DNA of 64,000 nucleotides from Bacillus marinisedimentorum (lineage in GTDB: Bacteria > Bacillota > Bacilli > Bacillales > Bacillaceae_O): NCBI RefSeq assembly GCF_001644195.2, contig NZ_LWBL02000013.1:1-64000 (forward strand), read 5' to 3'. The position numbers and the translations under genes are program-made. Below are positions 33,625 to 43,238 of this stretch, piece after piece. Below the pieces are notes generated by a model. It was not told the DNA's origin. It worked only from the letters and a program-made list of their open reading frames with translations, and made no database searches. Position 1 is the stretch's first letter, and each line of letters starts with the position of its first letter.

Positions 33625-35160
33625 TTAGGCTCTGGCTTTTTTCCTTCTTTTCAGTGCGAGGATGATGAAAAGGATAAATATGCTGTAGATGATTACCAGC
33701 ATTGAAATAAACGGAATGTTCAAACCTGACTTTTCTTTTAATAGATATACATTCGCTTTTTCCCTATCCATGATGATGTTATACCCGTTTTCATCGGCCC
33801 GCACAAGGTCATCTTCCACAACTCCCTGCAGTTCCATACCTTCTGGAAGCTGGTCATTTCCAAGTGTCACCGATTGCGTCTTCGTTGAGTTGTTGACAGC
33901 AAGTACACTCGTTTCCCCTTCATACTCCCTTTTAAAGACAGCCATCCCGCCGTCGCTGTGCAGGAGTTCGAAGGTGCCCCTCCGCAGCGACGGCATATCC
34001 TGGCGCATCTGGCCCAGACGTTTCACATTATCCGCATACTGCGTATTGGAGCGGAAGTCCATCAAACGGCGGTTATCCGGGTCAGGGCCGCCATCCATGG
34101 CAATTTCTGTTCCCTGGTATAGAATGGGGATTCCCGGTGCTGCATACAAATACGTAAGCGCGAGCTTCAAGCGGGTTTCCGGGTTATGTTTTTTCAGACT
34201 CGCTTTGCGGACGAATCTCTCATTGTCATGGTTATCAAGGAAATTCGCCTGCAAATACGGATGGTCAAAAAACGTTTCTGTATGTTTCCAGGTATTGTAC
34301 ATACCTTCCACCTTTGTATCCGGCTCTGAGAAAACCCTCACCGCTTCTTCGTAAAACGGATAATTAACGAACGAATGAATTCCGGTATCCTCGTAGTCCG
34401 CTACATAACGCGGATCTTTGTGCCAGACTTCGCCCATCAGGAAAAAATCTTCTTTCACTGTCCGCATTTCCTTTGAAAATTCTTCCCAGAACGGCTTCGG
34501 TACGTGTTTTACGGTGTCGAGGCGATAGCCGTCAACATCTGTTTCCTCAATCCACCATTTTGCCATATCAAACAAGTATTCTTTTACTTCCGGGTTTTCC
34601 GTATTTAAATCAGGCAGCCCGGCAAGCCAGCCGTTTTCGACCTGCTCCTGGTTTTGCCAGTTGCTTATCGTCATTTCATCATGAAACCAATCCTGCTTAT
34701 CGGGATCTGGCAGCCACTCGTGCTCATAGCCAGTATGGTTGACGACCATATCAAGCATGACTTTCATGTCACGTTTGTGGGCTTCTTTCACCAGGCGTTT
34801 CATATCTTCCATTGTGCCGAAATGTTCATCCACTTTGTAAAAATCTTCAATCCAGTAGCCGTGGTATCCTTTTTCTTCATTGTCCATAACAGGGGTCAGC
34901 CAAATGGCTGTCGAACCGAGCTCTTTGATATAATCCAGCTTATCGATGATCCCCTGTATATCCCCGCCTTTATAAGCGCGGGGGTCATCATAATCAACAT
35001 CATAGTCGTTGCTGTTGTCTCCATTATTAAACCGGTCCACCATAATGAAATAAATTGATTCATCTTGCCAGCTTCGTTCTTCTTTTTCAGCAGCTTCTGC
35101 AGGGAAGGCGTAAAAAAGAAGAAACGGGATTAGCAGCAGACTGAAAGCTTTTTTGCTCAT
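33625..35160 (-). CDS. Membrane-anchored alpha-amylase-family (GH13) enzyme
   Basis: A 511-aa exported enzyme: signal peptide ending AFPAEA near 24, GH13 barrel, and a C-terminal membrane anchor (PFISMLVIIYSIFILFIILAL, about 485-505) followed by a basic tail RRKKARA. Catalytic residues: Asp nucleophile near 214 in GYRLDTVKH, Glu near 243 in GEVWH, Asp near 310 in FLDNHDNE. It degrades starch/maltodextrin at the outer face and supplies the ABC transporter encoded next to it. Maltogenic or maltodextrin-forming specificity cannot be decided. Confidence 0.92.
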   Translation of the reverse strand: MSKKAFSLLLIPFLLFYAFPAEAAEKEERSWQDESIYFIMVDRFNNGDNSNDYDVDYDDPRAYKGGDIQGIIDKLDYIKELGSTAIWLTPVMDNEEKGYHGYWIEDFYKVDEHFGTMEDMKRLVKEAHKRDMKVMLDMVVNHTGYEHEWLPDPDKQDWFHDEMTISNWQNQEQVENGWLAGLPDLNTENPEVKEYLFDMAKWWIEETDVDGYRLDTVKHVPKPFWEEFSKEMRTVKEDFFLMGEVWHKDPRYVADYEDTGIHSFVNYPFYEEAVRVFSEPDTKVEGMYNTWKHTETFFDHPYLQANFLDNHDNERFVRKASLKKHNPETRLKLALTYLYAAPGIPILYQGTEIAMDGGPDPDNRRLMDFRSNTQYADNVKRLGQMRQDMPSLRRGTFELLHSDGGMAVFKREYEGETSVLAVNNSTKTQSVTLGNDQLPEGMELQGVVEDDLVRADENGYNIIMDREKANVYLLKEKSGLNIPFISMLVIIYSIFILFIILALKRRKKARA

Positions 35161-35199
35161 CCTCGTTCCTCCTCAGACTAATTATTCATTACCAAAAGA

Positions 35200-36039
35200 T
35201 TATCCTTTTGTGCCACCTGCGGTCAAGCCTGAAACGAAGTAACGCTGCAAAGACAGGAACAGGATGCTGATCGGGATGGCGATCAGAACAGAACCGGCTG
35301 CAAATTCCGTGAATTTGCTGGCATGCGGGTCTGAAATCAATTTATAAAGCCCGACTGACAGCGTCATTTTTTCAGGAGACCTGAGAACAAGCGATGCCAG
35401 GATGAATTCGGTAAATGGCGTAATGAAACTGAACAATGCGACAACAGCCAGGATCGGCTTTGCCAGCGGCATGATGATTTGCCAGAAAATCCGGAAATGG
35501 CCGGCCCCGTCCATGCGCGCCGATTCATCCAATTCACGGGGAATCGTGTCGAAATAACCTTTGGCAAGCCATGTGTTCATTGGGATAAGCCCGCCCGTAT
35601 ATAGGAGGATAAGGCCCAGATGGGTATCCATCATTCTTAGCAGGGACATGAGCACATAAATGGCGATGATAGCGATAAACTGCGGAATCATTTGCAAAAT
35701 CAGGAATGCGATCAAGCCATTTTTGCGGCCGATAAAACGGTAACGCGAAAAGGCATATGCTGTCAGCGAAATCATGATTGTTGCAAACACCATTGTCAAA
35801 ACGGATACCTTTATCGTGTTCCAGTACCAGATCAGATAATGACTATCTTCCGCGAACAGTTCCTTATAGTGGGAAAGGCTCGCATTTTCCGGAATCATCG
35901 ATGAACTGGCAAGACTGTTTCCCGGATTGAAAGAGGAACCGATCGTCCATAAAACCGGATAGACCACAATCGCGATTGCCAGGAGCAAAATCAAGTACGA
36001 AACAGTTAGCCGGATACGCTTTGATGTTTTTGTATTCAT
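35200..36039 (-). CDS. malG: Maltodextrin ABC transporter permease MalG
   Basis: A 279-aa inner-membrane permease with six helices and the EAA loop ELDESARMDGAGHFRIFWQIIMPLAKPI near 165-193 that contacts the ATPase. Gene order and similarity to the MalG/MdxG group indicate maltodextrin uptake. It starts 2 bp after the MalF stop. No MalK-type ATPase gene is in the window; Bacillus often uses the shared MsmX. Confidence 0.92.
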   Translation of the reverse strand: MNTKTSKRIRLTVSYLILLLAIAIVVYPVLWTIGSSFNPGNSLASSSMIPENASLSHYKELFAEDSHYLIWYWNTIKVSVLTMVFATIMISLTAYAFSRYRFIGRKNGLIAFLILQMIPQFIAIIAIYVLMSLLRMMDTHLGLILLYTGGLIPMNTWLAKGYFDTIPRELDESARMDGAGHFRIFWQIIMPLAKPILAVVALFSFITPFTEFILASLVLRSPEKMTLSVGLYKLISDPHASKFTEFAAGSVLIAIPISILFLSLQRYFVSGLTAGGTKG

Positions 36040-36040
36040 A

Positions 36041-36934
36041 CTACATCATGCCCTCCTCTTTATAAGACTTCGTTCTGCGGAACTGGATCAGCGCGAACGT
36101 CATAATGATGAGGGAAAGTACGACTGTGATCGCTGCCGCCTTGCTGTATTGTGCGGAGGTCATCGTCAGGTTGTAAATCCAGGATATAAGGATATCCGTT
36201 CCTCCCGCGTTTTGGCCCGCAACCGGCGGCCCGCCGGCATTAAACAGATAAATGATATTAAAGTTATTGAAATTGAATGTATATTGCGTGATCATGATCG
36301 GCGCAGTCGCGAACATAATCATCGGAAACGTGATATTTTTGAACTTCTGGAAAATACTCGCTCCATCAATCGTTGCTGCTTCGTAAAGATCATCAGGAAT
36401 GGATTGCAACACACCGGTGATCATGGCCATAATAAACGGAAAGCCAAGCCACCATTGCATGAAAATCAAAGCAATTCTTGAAAACGTCTGATCTGTCATC
36501 CATGGTATGGGATCGATTCCAAAGACTGCCAAAATATCATTATTAATCGCACCAAAAGACTCATTGAACATGTTTGCAAATACCAGGATGGATACGAAAG
36601 CCGGAACTGCCCATGGGAGAATCAGCAATGTGCGGATAATCGCTTTATACTTCAGGTCTTTTTGATTCAGGATGATGGCAAGCAGCATGCCGACGGCAAT
36701 TTGGCCAGTCGTGGCTGCAAGAGTCCAGATGATCGTCCATGACAGAACTCCGAAGAATGTCTTGCGCCAGATCGGAATAGTGAAAATATCAAAGAAGTTT
36801 TTGAATGCCACCCAGTCCACCAGCTTTGCAGGCGGCGAATGATATAAATCGTAGTTTGTGAACGCCATGATGATCATGAACAGAAGCGGATACACGACCA
36901 CAAATGTAAGGAGCAGCACTCCCGGGGAAATCAT
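36041..36934 (-). CDS. malF: Maltodextrin ABC permease MalF, N-terminally short
   Basis: A 297-aa permease with the six-helix BPD core and EAA loop DDLYEAATIDGASIFQKFKNITFPMI near 185-210. Bacillus MalF/MdxF proteins are usually about 420-435 aa. The frame is open upstream of the ATG for NVVDKGFPYL, sequence that looks native to the protein, and is then cut by a stop beside a malE-like stub (36954-36998). This suggests a deletion removed the first roughly 130 residues along with malE. The remaining core equals the size of ordinary sugar permeases, so function is still possible. Weak Shine-Dalgarno (AAAGGG, 12 nt). Confidence 0.8.
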   Translation of the reverse strand: MISPGVLLLTFVVVYPLLFMIIMAFTNYDLYHSPPAKLVDWVAFKNFFDIFTIPIWRKTFFGVLSWTIIWTLAATTGQIAVGMLLAIILNQKDLKYKAIIRTLLILPWAVPAFVSILVFANMFNESFGAINNDILAVFGIDPIPWMTDQTFSRIALIFMQWWLGFPFIMAMITGVLQSIPDDLYEAATIDGASIFQKFKNITFPMIMFATAPIMITQYTFNFNNFNIIYLFNAGGPPVAGQNAGGTDILISWIYNLTMTSAQYSKAAAITVVLSLIIMTFALIQFRRTKSYKEEGMM

Positions 36935-36953
36935 TAAGTAAGGGAACCCTTTA

Positions 36954-36998
36954 TCAACTACATTTCATAGTCATAAATAAAGCCAAAACCTTTTTCAT
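36954..36998 (-). pseudogene. 14-codon stub of a maltose-binding lipoprotein gene (malE remnant)
   Basis: Behind a strong AGGGGG Shine-Dalgarno, ATG 36998 opens MKKVLALFMTMKCS then two stops. A Lys-Lys plus hydrophobic start is what a lipoprotein signal peptide looks like, and malE is the normal first gene before malF in Bacillus maltodextrin operons. Here only 19 bp separate the stub's stop from the malF ATG. Confidence 0.6.
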
Positions 36999-37042
36999 CG
37001 TTGGACCCCCTAAAAGAATGTTTAATAGTTTCGACCGGCAGT

Positions 37043-37104
37043 ACAAACGTTTGCACAAAAACCAAAAAAATAAAAGCGTTTTCAATTTTTGCGAAATCGT
37101 TTGC
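37043..37104 (-). promoter_or_regulatory. Control region of malF operon: two MalR-type operators and a cre site
   Basis: Plus-strand ACAAACGTTTGC (37043-37054) and GAAATCGTTTGC (37093-37104) each differ by one base from GCAANCGNTTGC read on the minus strand. Between them, minus strand TGAAAACGCTTTTA (37084-37071) matches the CcpA cre consensus TGWAANCGNTNWCA at all but one position. Together they imply induction by maltose and catabolite repression. Confidence 0.7.
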
Positions 37105-37327
37105 GCAACCTGTCTAGTATCATTATACCTGCTGTGGAAGGTTTGACAACTACTTTTTAATAGAAAATGAATTTTCGCCCTTCACAGAGCCGGATAAAAC
37201 GCATATTCCCTTAATATTTCACGCTTTTCTATTTTCGTAGCATCTCTTTTACAACGGCCACTTCTACTTTAATTAGTAGTTTTTCACCCTGTTCCCAGAA
37301 TTCCTTCCCCCTTCAACATAAGATTGA

Positions 37328-39199
<1,872 letters not shown>

Positions 39200-39210
39200 T
39201 CGGCAAAGTC

Positions 39211-39237
39211 AGCCCGGGATAGCTTCCGGGCTTTTGC
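39211..39237 (+). terminator. Terminator after the cyclomaltodextrinase gene
   Basis: AGCCCGG/CCGGGCT stem followed by TTTTG. Confidence 0.75.
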
Positions 39238-39262
39238 CTTATGCTTGAAACGGGGAATTGCC

Positions 39263-40603
39263 ATGACAGAAAAAAAGAAACTGACCCTATTCGCCTTAAC
39301 CTGGCCGATTTTCATTGAAATTTTCCTCCATATGCTGATGGGAAATGCCGATACTCTTATGCTTAGCCAGTATTCCGACAACGCCGTTGCATCTGTTGGT
39401 GTTTCGAATCAAATTCTATCAGTCATTATTGTGATGTTCGGTTTTGTCGCAACAGGAACCGCCATCCTGGTAGCCCAGCACCTCGGTGCGAAATCAGGTG
39501 AAGAAGCGGCCGAAGTAAGCGGCGCAGCCATTACACTTAATCTCATTTTCGGTCTCCTGTTGAGCGTGATATTATATGTGTTCAGTGCCCCGATATTGAA
39601 GATGATGGATTTGCCGGGGGAACTGATGGACAGTTCCAGGAGTTATTTACAAATTGTTGGCGGCCTTGCCTTCATCCAGGCATTGATTATGACGATTTCC
39701 GCCATCATCCGCAGTTACGGATACACACGTGATACGATGTATGTCACCATGGGGATGAATGCTCTTAATGTGATCGGAAATTATCTTTTTATATTCGGCC
39801 CTTTCGGCATTCCGGTTCTCGGGGTGACAGGGGTAGCCATCTCAACTGCGGCCAGCCGTTTCCTTGGATTGCTCGTCCTTGCATGGCTACTCCATCGCAG
39901 GCTATCCCACAACCTTTCGTTCGCTCAATTTATCCGGATCAAAAGAGGCCATGTTGCCAATTTGCTGAAAATCGGCATTCCTTCAGCAGGCGAACATCTA
40001 TCCTATAACGGGTCCCAAATTGCGATCACCTATTTTGTTGCAGCTATGGGCACAGAGGCACTCACCACGAAAGTCTATGCCCAGAACATCATGATGTTCA
40101 TTTTTCTCCTTGCCGTCGCAATCGGCCAGGGGACGCAAATCATGATCGGCCGCCTTGTTGGTGCCGGAAAAACAGATGAAGCCTATTACCGCTGTATAAA
40201 AAGCTTGAAACTCGCCGTCATCTTTTCCCTTGGTGCTTCAGCAGCCGCTTCCCTGTTTGCTGAAGATTTGCTGCACATTTTTACGGATAACGACCAAATT
40301 ATCCAGACAGGCGCTTTGCTTATCTATATGACTCTTCTTCTTGAGCCGGGCCGGGCTTTTAATCTTGTCATTATCAATTCACTTCGCGCGGCAGGCGATG
40401 TCCGGTTCCCTGTTTATATCGGCATTTTATCCATGTGGGGAGTCAGTGTAACAGTCTCTTACCTTCTTGGAATCACCTTGGGCCTTGGCCTGGCCGGGGT
40501 GTGGATCGCCTTCAGCCTTGATGAATGGCTGAGGGGCATCCTGATGCTGAAGAGGTGGAATAACAGGAAATGGGCGTCGATGAGATTCGTCCGGCCGGTA
40601 TAA
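39263..40603 (+). CDS. MATE-family efflux transporter
   Basis: A 446-aa protein with 12 predicted membrane helices in two similar halves, as in MATE (NorM-like) cation-coupled multidrug exporters. Family features: LTWPIFIEIFLHMLMGNADTLMLSQ start, GVSNQILSV near 53, and an IPSAGEHLSYNGSQIAITYF second-half start near 240. ATG at 39263 behind GGGGAA. Substrate unknown; no regulator adjacent. Confidence 0.92.
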   Translation: MTEKKKLTLFALTWPIFIEIFLHMLMGNADTLMLSQYSDNAVASVGVSNQILSVIIVMFGFVATGTAILVAQHLGAKSGEEAAEVSGAAITLNLIFGLLLSVILYVFSAPILKMMDLPGELMDSSRSYLQIVGGLAFIQALIMTISAIIRSYGYTRDTMYVTMGMNALNVIGNYLFIFGPFGIPVLGVTGVAISTAASRFLGLLVLAWLLHRRLSHNLSFAQFIRIKRGHVANLLKIGIPSAGEHLSYNGSQIAITYFVAAMGTEALTTKVYAQNIMMFIFLLAVAIGQGTQIMIGRLVGAGKTDEAYYRCIKSLKLAVIFSLGASAAASLFAEDLLHIFTDNDQIIQTGALLIYMTLLLEPGRAFNLVIINSLRAAGDVRFPVYIGILSMWGVSVTVSYLLGITLGLGLAGVWIAFSLDEWLRGILMLKRWNNRKWASMRFVRPV

Positions 40604-40614
40604 GTATGAATATA

Positions 40615-40631
40615 TGTTAGATTTCATAACA
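40615..40631 (+). promoter_or_regulatory. TnrA/GlnR box, upstream copy
   Basis: TGTTAGATTTCATAACA matches TGTNANAWWWTMTNACA at all but one defined position. Located between the MATE stop and the terminator hairpin, about 100 bp upstream of the likely glnK start. Confidence 0.7.
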
Positions 40632-40670
40632 TATCCGCATCACTTTGATGCGGATATGTTTCTTTTTTTG
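40628..40670 (+). terminator. Terminator of the MATE gene
   Basis: ACATATCCGCATC/GATGCGGATATGT perfect stem followed by TTCTTTTTTT; its 5' arm touches the TnrA/GlnR box. Confidence 0.92.
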
Positions 40671-40689
40671 CTATTTTTCTGAAAAAAAC

Positions 40690-40748
40690 TTGCATACCAT
40701 GTTCCAGTATCGTAATATTACTTACATAATATGTTAGTTTTTCTGACA
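40690..40748 (+). promoter_or_regulatory. glnK-amtB promoter with second TnrA/GlnR box
   Basis: TTGCAT (40690-40695), 17-bp spacer, TAATAT (40713-40718). TGTTAGTTTTTCTGACA (40732-40748) matches the TnrA/GlnR consensus at all but one defined position and lies just past the expected start. Confidence 0.7.
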
Positions 40749-40771
40749 TTAATAAATTGGAGGGTTGGAAC

Positions 40772-41113
40772 TTGAAAAAAATCGAAACCGTAATCCGTCC
40801 CGAACAGTTTCATGATTTACGTAACATGCTAGAAGAAATCGGCATTAGCGGACTTACTGTCACCGAAGCCGCCGGCTGCGGAAAACAGGAAGGGAAACAA
40901 GGCGTCTTCCGAGGCAGCCGTTATGAAATCAAATTGTTTCCAAAAGTGAGAGTTGAGATGGTTGTGGAAGATCACCTGACTGGCCAAATCATCGATGTCA
41001 TTTTACAAACCTGCGGCACCGGGACAGTCGGTGACGGAAAAGTTTTTGTTATCCCGATAGAAGACGCCATTCGCATTCGGACCGGCGAAACCGGTTTGAA
41101 CGCTATTATTTAA
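40772..41113 (+). CDS. glnK: P-II nitrogen regulatory protein (GlnK type)
   Basis: A 113-aa PII signal protein binding ATP/ADP and 2-oxoglutarate and controlling AmtB (and TnrA in Bacillus). T-loop FRGSRYEIKLFPKVRVEMVV with Tyr51 and B-loop GTGTVGDGKVFVIPIEDAIRIRTGE near 83-107 are intact. TTG start chosen because GGAGG precedes it by 8 nt (MKKIETVIRP). Fourteen bases upstream of amtB, forming the usual glnK-amtB operon (nrgB-nrgA order reversed relative to B. subtilis). Confidence 0.93.
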   Translation: MKKIETVIRPEQFHDLRNMLEEIGISGLTVTEAAGCGKQEGKQGVFRGSRYEIKLFPKVRVEMVVEDHLTGQIIDVILQTCGTGTVGDGKVFVIPIEDAIRIRTGETGLNAII

Positions 41114-41126
41114 AGGAGGAAAAAAC

Positions 41127-42494
41127 GTGAAAATAAAAGCTGCCATATTGTCCATTGTTGCCCTGTCATTCCCCACTTCAGCACTTGCAGCCGAAAAAGG
41201 GGTGGAAGAAGTTTCCGCCTCAGTTGATATGATCTGGATGATCACAGCAGCAATTCTCGTATTTTTCATGCACGCCGGCTTTGCCATGGTTGAAACGGGA
41301 TTCACCCGTTCGAAAAACTCCCTGAACATCCTCATGAAGAATATGTTGACAATCGCTGCCGCTTCAATTTTATATTTCATTGTCGGATTCGGCCTAATGT
41401 TTGGAAAAAGTGCAGGCGGCTTCATCGGAACAGACGGGTTTGCGCTTATCGGCAAAGAAGCGGATATCGGATTCTTTGTCTTCCAGGCCGTTTTTGCAGC
41501 CACTTGTGCAACCATCATTTCCGGTGCAGTTGCTGAACGCATGAAACTGTCCAGCTATTTTTTGCTGACAGTCATGATGACCGCTTTCATCTACCCTGTT
41601 GTCGGCCACTGGACATGGGGCGGAGGCTGGCTGGCTGAACTTGGATTTGTTGATTTTGCCGGTTCTTCTGTCGTCCACCTCACCGGGGCACTAGGTGCGA
41701 TTGCGGCGGCAAAAATACTTGGCGGCCGGATCGGCAAATATAAGGACGGCAAGGTGAATATCATTAAAGGGCATAATATCCCGCTCGGTGCACTCGGGGT
41801 ATTCATCCTCTGGTTCGGCTGGTTTGGATTCAACGGCGGCAGCACTCTTGCAGCCGACCCCGAGTTGATTCCACATGTGGTGACGACAACTCTCCTGTCC
41901 GCATCTGCGGCAGTTGTGATGACGGCTCTTTATTCACAACTGAAATACAGGCGGATTGACGCTTCACTGACGTTGAACGGAGCACTTGCCGGGCTTGTCG
42001 GAATTACAGCAGGCACAGCCGATGTTTCCCCTGCTGCGGCACTCGTGATTGGTGCAATTGCCGGTATCATCCTTGCTGCAGCCGTCCCATTCATCGACCG
42101 TATTATGAAAATCGACGATCCGGTCGGCGCGATTGCTGTACACGGTGTAGCCGGAATCTGGGGAACACTCGCTGTCGGGCTATTCAGCACATCTTCCGGG
42201 CTATTCTACGGAGGAGGCGCTGCACTCCTTGGGGTTCAGGCGATTGGAATTGCTGCCATAGCTGCGTGGACACTATCGGCTGTTACCGGTTTCCTTTTGC
42301 TCCATAAGCTTTTTTCTCCGATACGTGTCAGTCCAGAAGAAGAAATTGCAGGACTTGATTTCGCTGAACACGGTTCCCAGTCTTATGAATTTAAAGACTT
42401 TATTCTGCAAAACGAATCACCAGATTCCGACTCATTCGGCACCGGCCTGATCGAACGCCTGGACAGCGTTGGAAAAGCGGCACGAACGCATTAA
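41127..42494 (+). CDS. amtB: Ammonium transporter
   Basis: A 455-aa Amt/Rh channel. N-terminal signal-like segment ending ALAAEKG, then 11 helices. Conserved parts: MHAGFAMVETGFTRSKN near 37-53, twin-histidine first His in VVGHWTWGGGWLA near 152-164, FNGGSTLA near 232, and second His in AVHGVAGIWGTLAVG near 335-349. It imports ammonium under nitrogen limitation and is gated by the adjacent GlnK. AAAGGAGG Shine-Dalgarno. The C-terminal tail after about 395 is long and acidic. Confidence 0.95.
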   Translation: MKIKAAILSIVALSFPTSALAAEKGVEEVSASVDMIWMITAAILVFFMHAGFAMVETGFTRSKNSLNILMKNMLTIAAASILYFIVGFGLMFGKSAGGFIGTDGFALIGKEADIGFFVFQAVFAATCATIISGAVAERMKLSSYFLLTVMMTAFIYPVVGHWTWGGGWLAELGFVDFAGSSVVHLTGALGAIAAAKILGGRIGKYKDGKVNIIKGHNIPLGALGVFILWFGWFGFNGGSTLAADPELIPHVVTTTLLSASAAVVMTALYSQLKYRRIDASLTLNGALAGLVGITAGTADVSPAAALVIGAIAGIILAAAVPFIDRIMKIDDPVGAIAVHGVAGIWGTLAVGLFSTSSGLFYGGGAALLGVQAIGIAAIAAWTLSAVTGFLLLHKLFSPIRVSPEEEIAGLDFAEHGSQSYEFKDFILQNESPDSDSFGTGLIERLDSVGKAARTH

Positions 42495-42599
42495 GTCTCT
42501 TTATAGTCTCGTTTTCGCGCGGTGATCATTAGCGGAAGACTATTCAGTACCTCTTGTGCGGGTTGGAGAGACCCTGAGTGGATAATGAATATTAAAATA

Positions 42600-43185
42600 G
42601 GGGCAGTGCGCTGATTTGTGGTTCAGTGCCTATAGTGTTAGGTTCACTTTGATTATCGGCACGGAAAATCGGATGCCGTGCCTGTAATTTGGTCATACTT
42701 CAGATTATGGGCATGGGAAACGGAAGCCCGTGCCTGTAATTTGGCCTTTCCTCAGATTATAGGCACGGGATACGATAGCCCGTGCCTGTAATTTGGCCTT
42801 TCCTCAGATTATAGGCACGGGAAACGATAGCCTGTGCCTATAATTTGGCCTTTCCTCAGATTATAGGCACGGGATACGATAGCCTGTGCCTATAATTTGG
42901 CCTTTCCTCAGATTATAGGCACGGGATACGATAGCCTGTGCCTATAATTCGACCTTACCTCAGATTATAGGCACGGGATACGATAGCCTGTGCCTATAAT
43001 TTGGCCTTTCCTCAGATTATAGGCACGGGATACGATAGCCCGTTCCTATAATTCGACCTTACCTCAGATTATAGGCATGGGAAACGATAGCCCGTTCCTA
43101 TAATTCGACCTTACCTCAGATTATAGGCATGGGAAACGATAGCCCGTTCCTATAATTCGACCTTACCTCAGATTATAGGACAACG
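42600..43185. repeat. Hairpin tandem array, 52-bp period (array 2)
   Basis: The word cagattat recurs at 42701, 42753, 42805, 42857, 42909, 42961, 43013, 43065, 43117 and 43169, exactly 52 bp apart each time, with a diverged copy at 42649. A full unit is a 37-bp palindrome (arms ATTATAGGCACGGG and CCCGTGCCTATAAT, 9-nt loop) plus a 15-bp spacer (ttggcctttcctcag or tcgaccttacctcag). Many arm differences keep base pairing as G-U. It fills the gap between convergent amtB and asnO. Confidence 0.93.
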
Positions 43186-43238
43186 GCGCACGCTCTCCCG
43201 CCCCGCCGGAAATTCAACGCTTGCAGCAGCCTGTTTCC

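Noticed and set aside
42600-43185. CRISPR array
   Set aside because: The spacers are nearly identical and the repeats are long palindromes; there are no cas genes.
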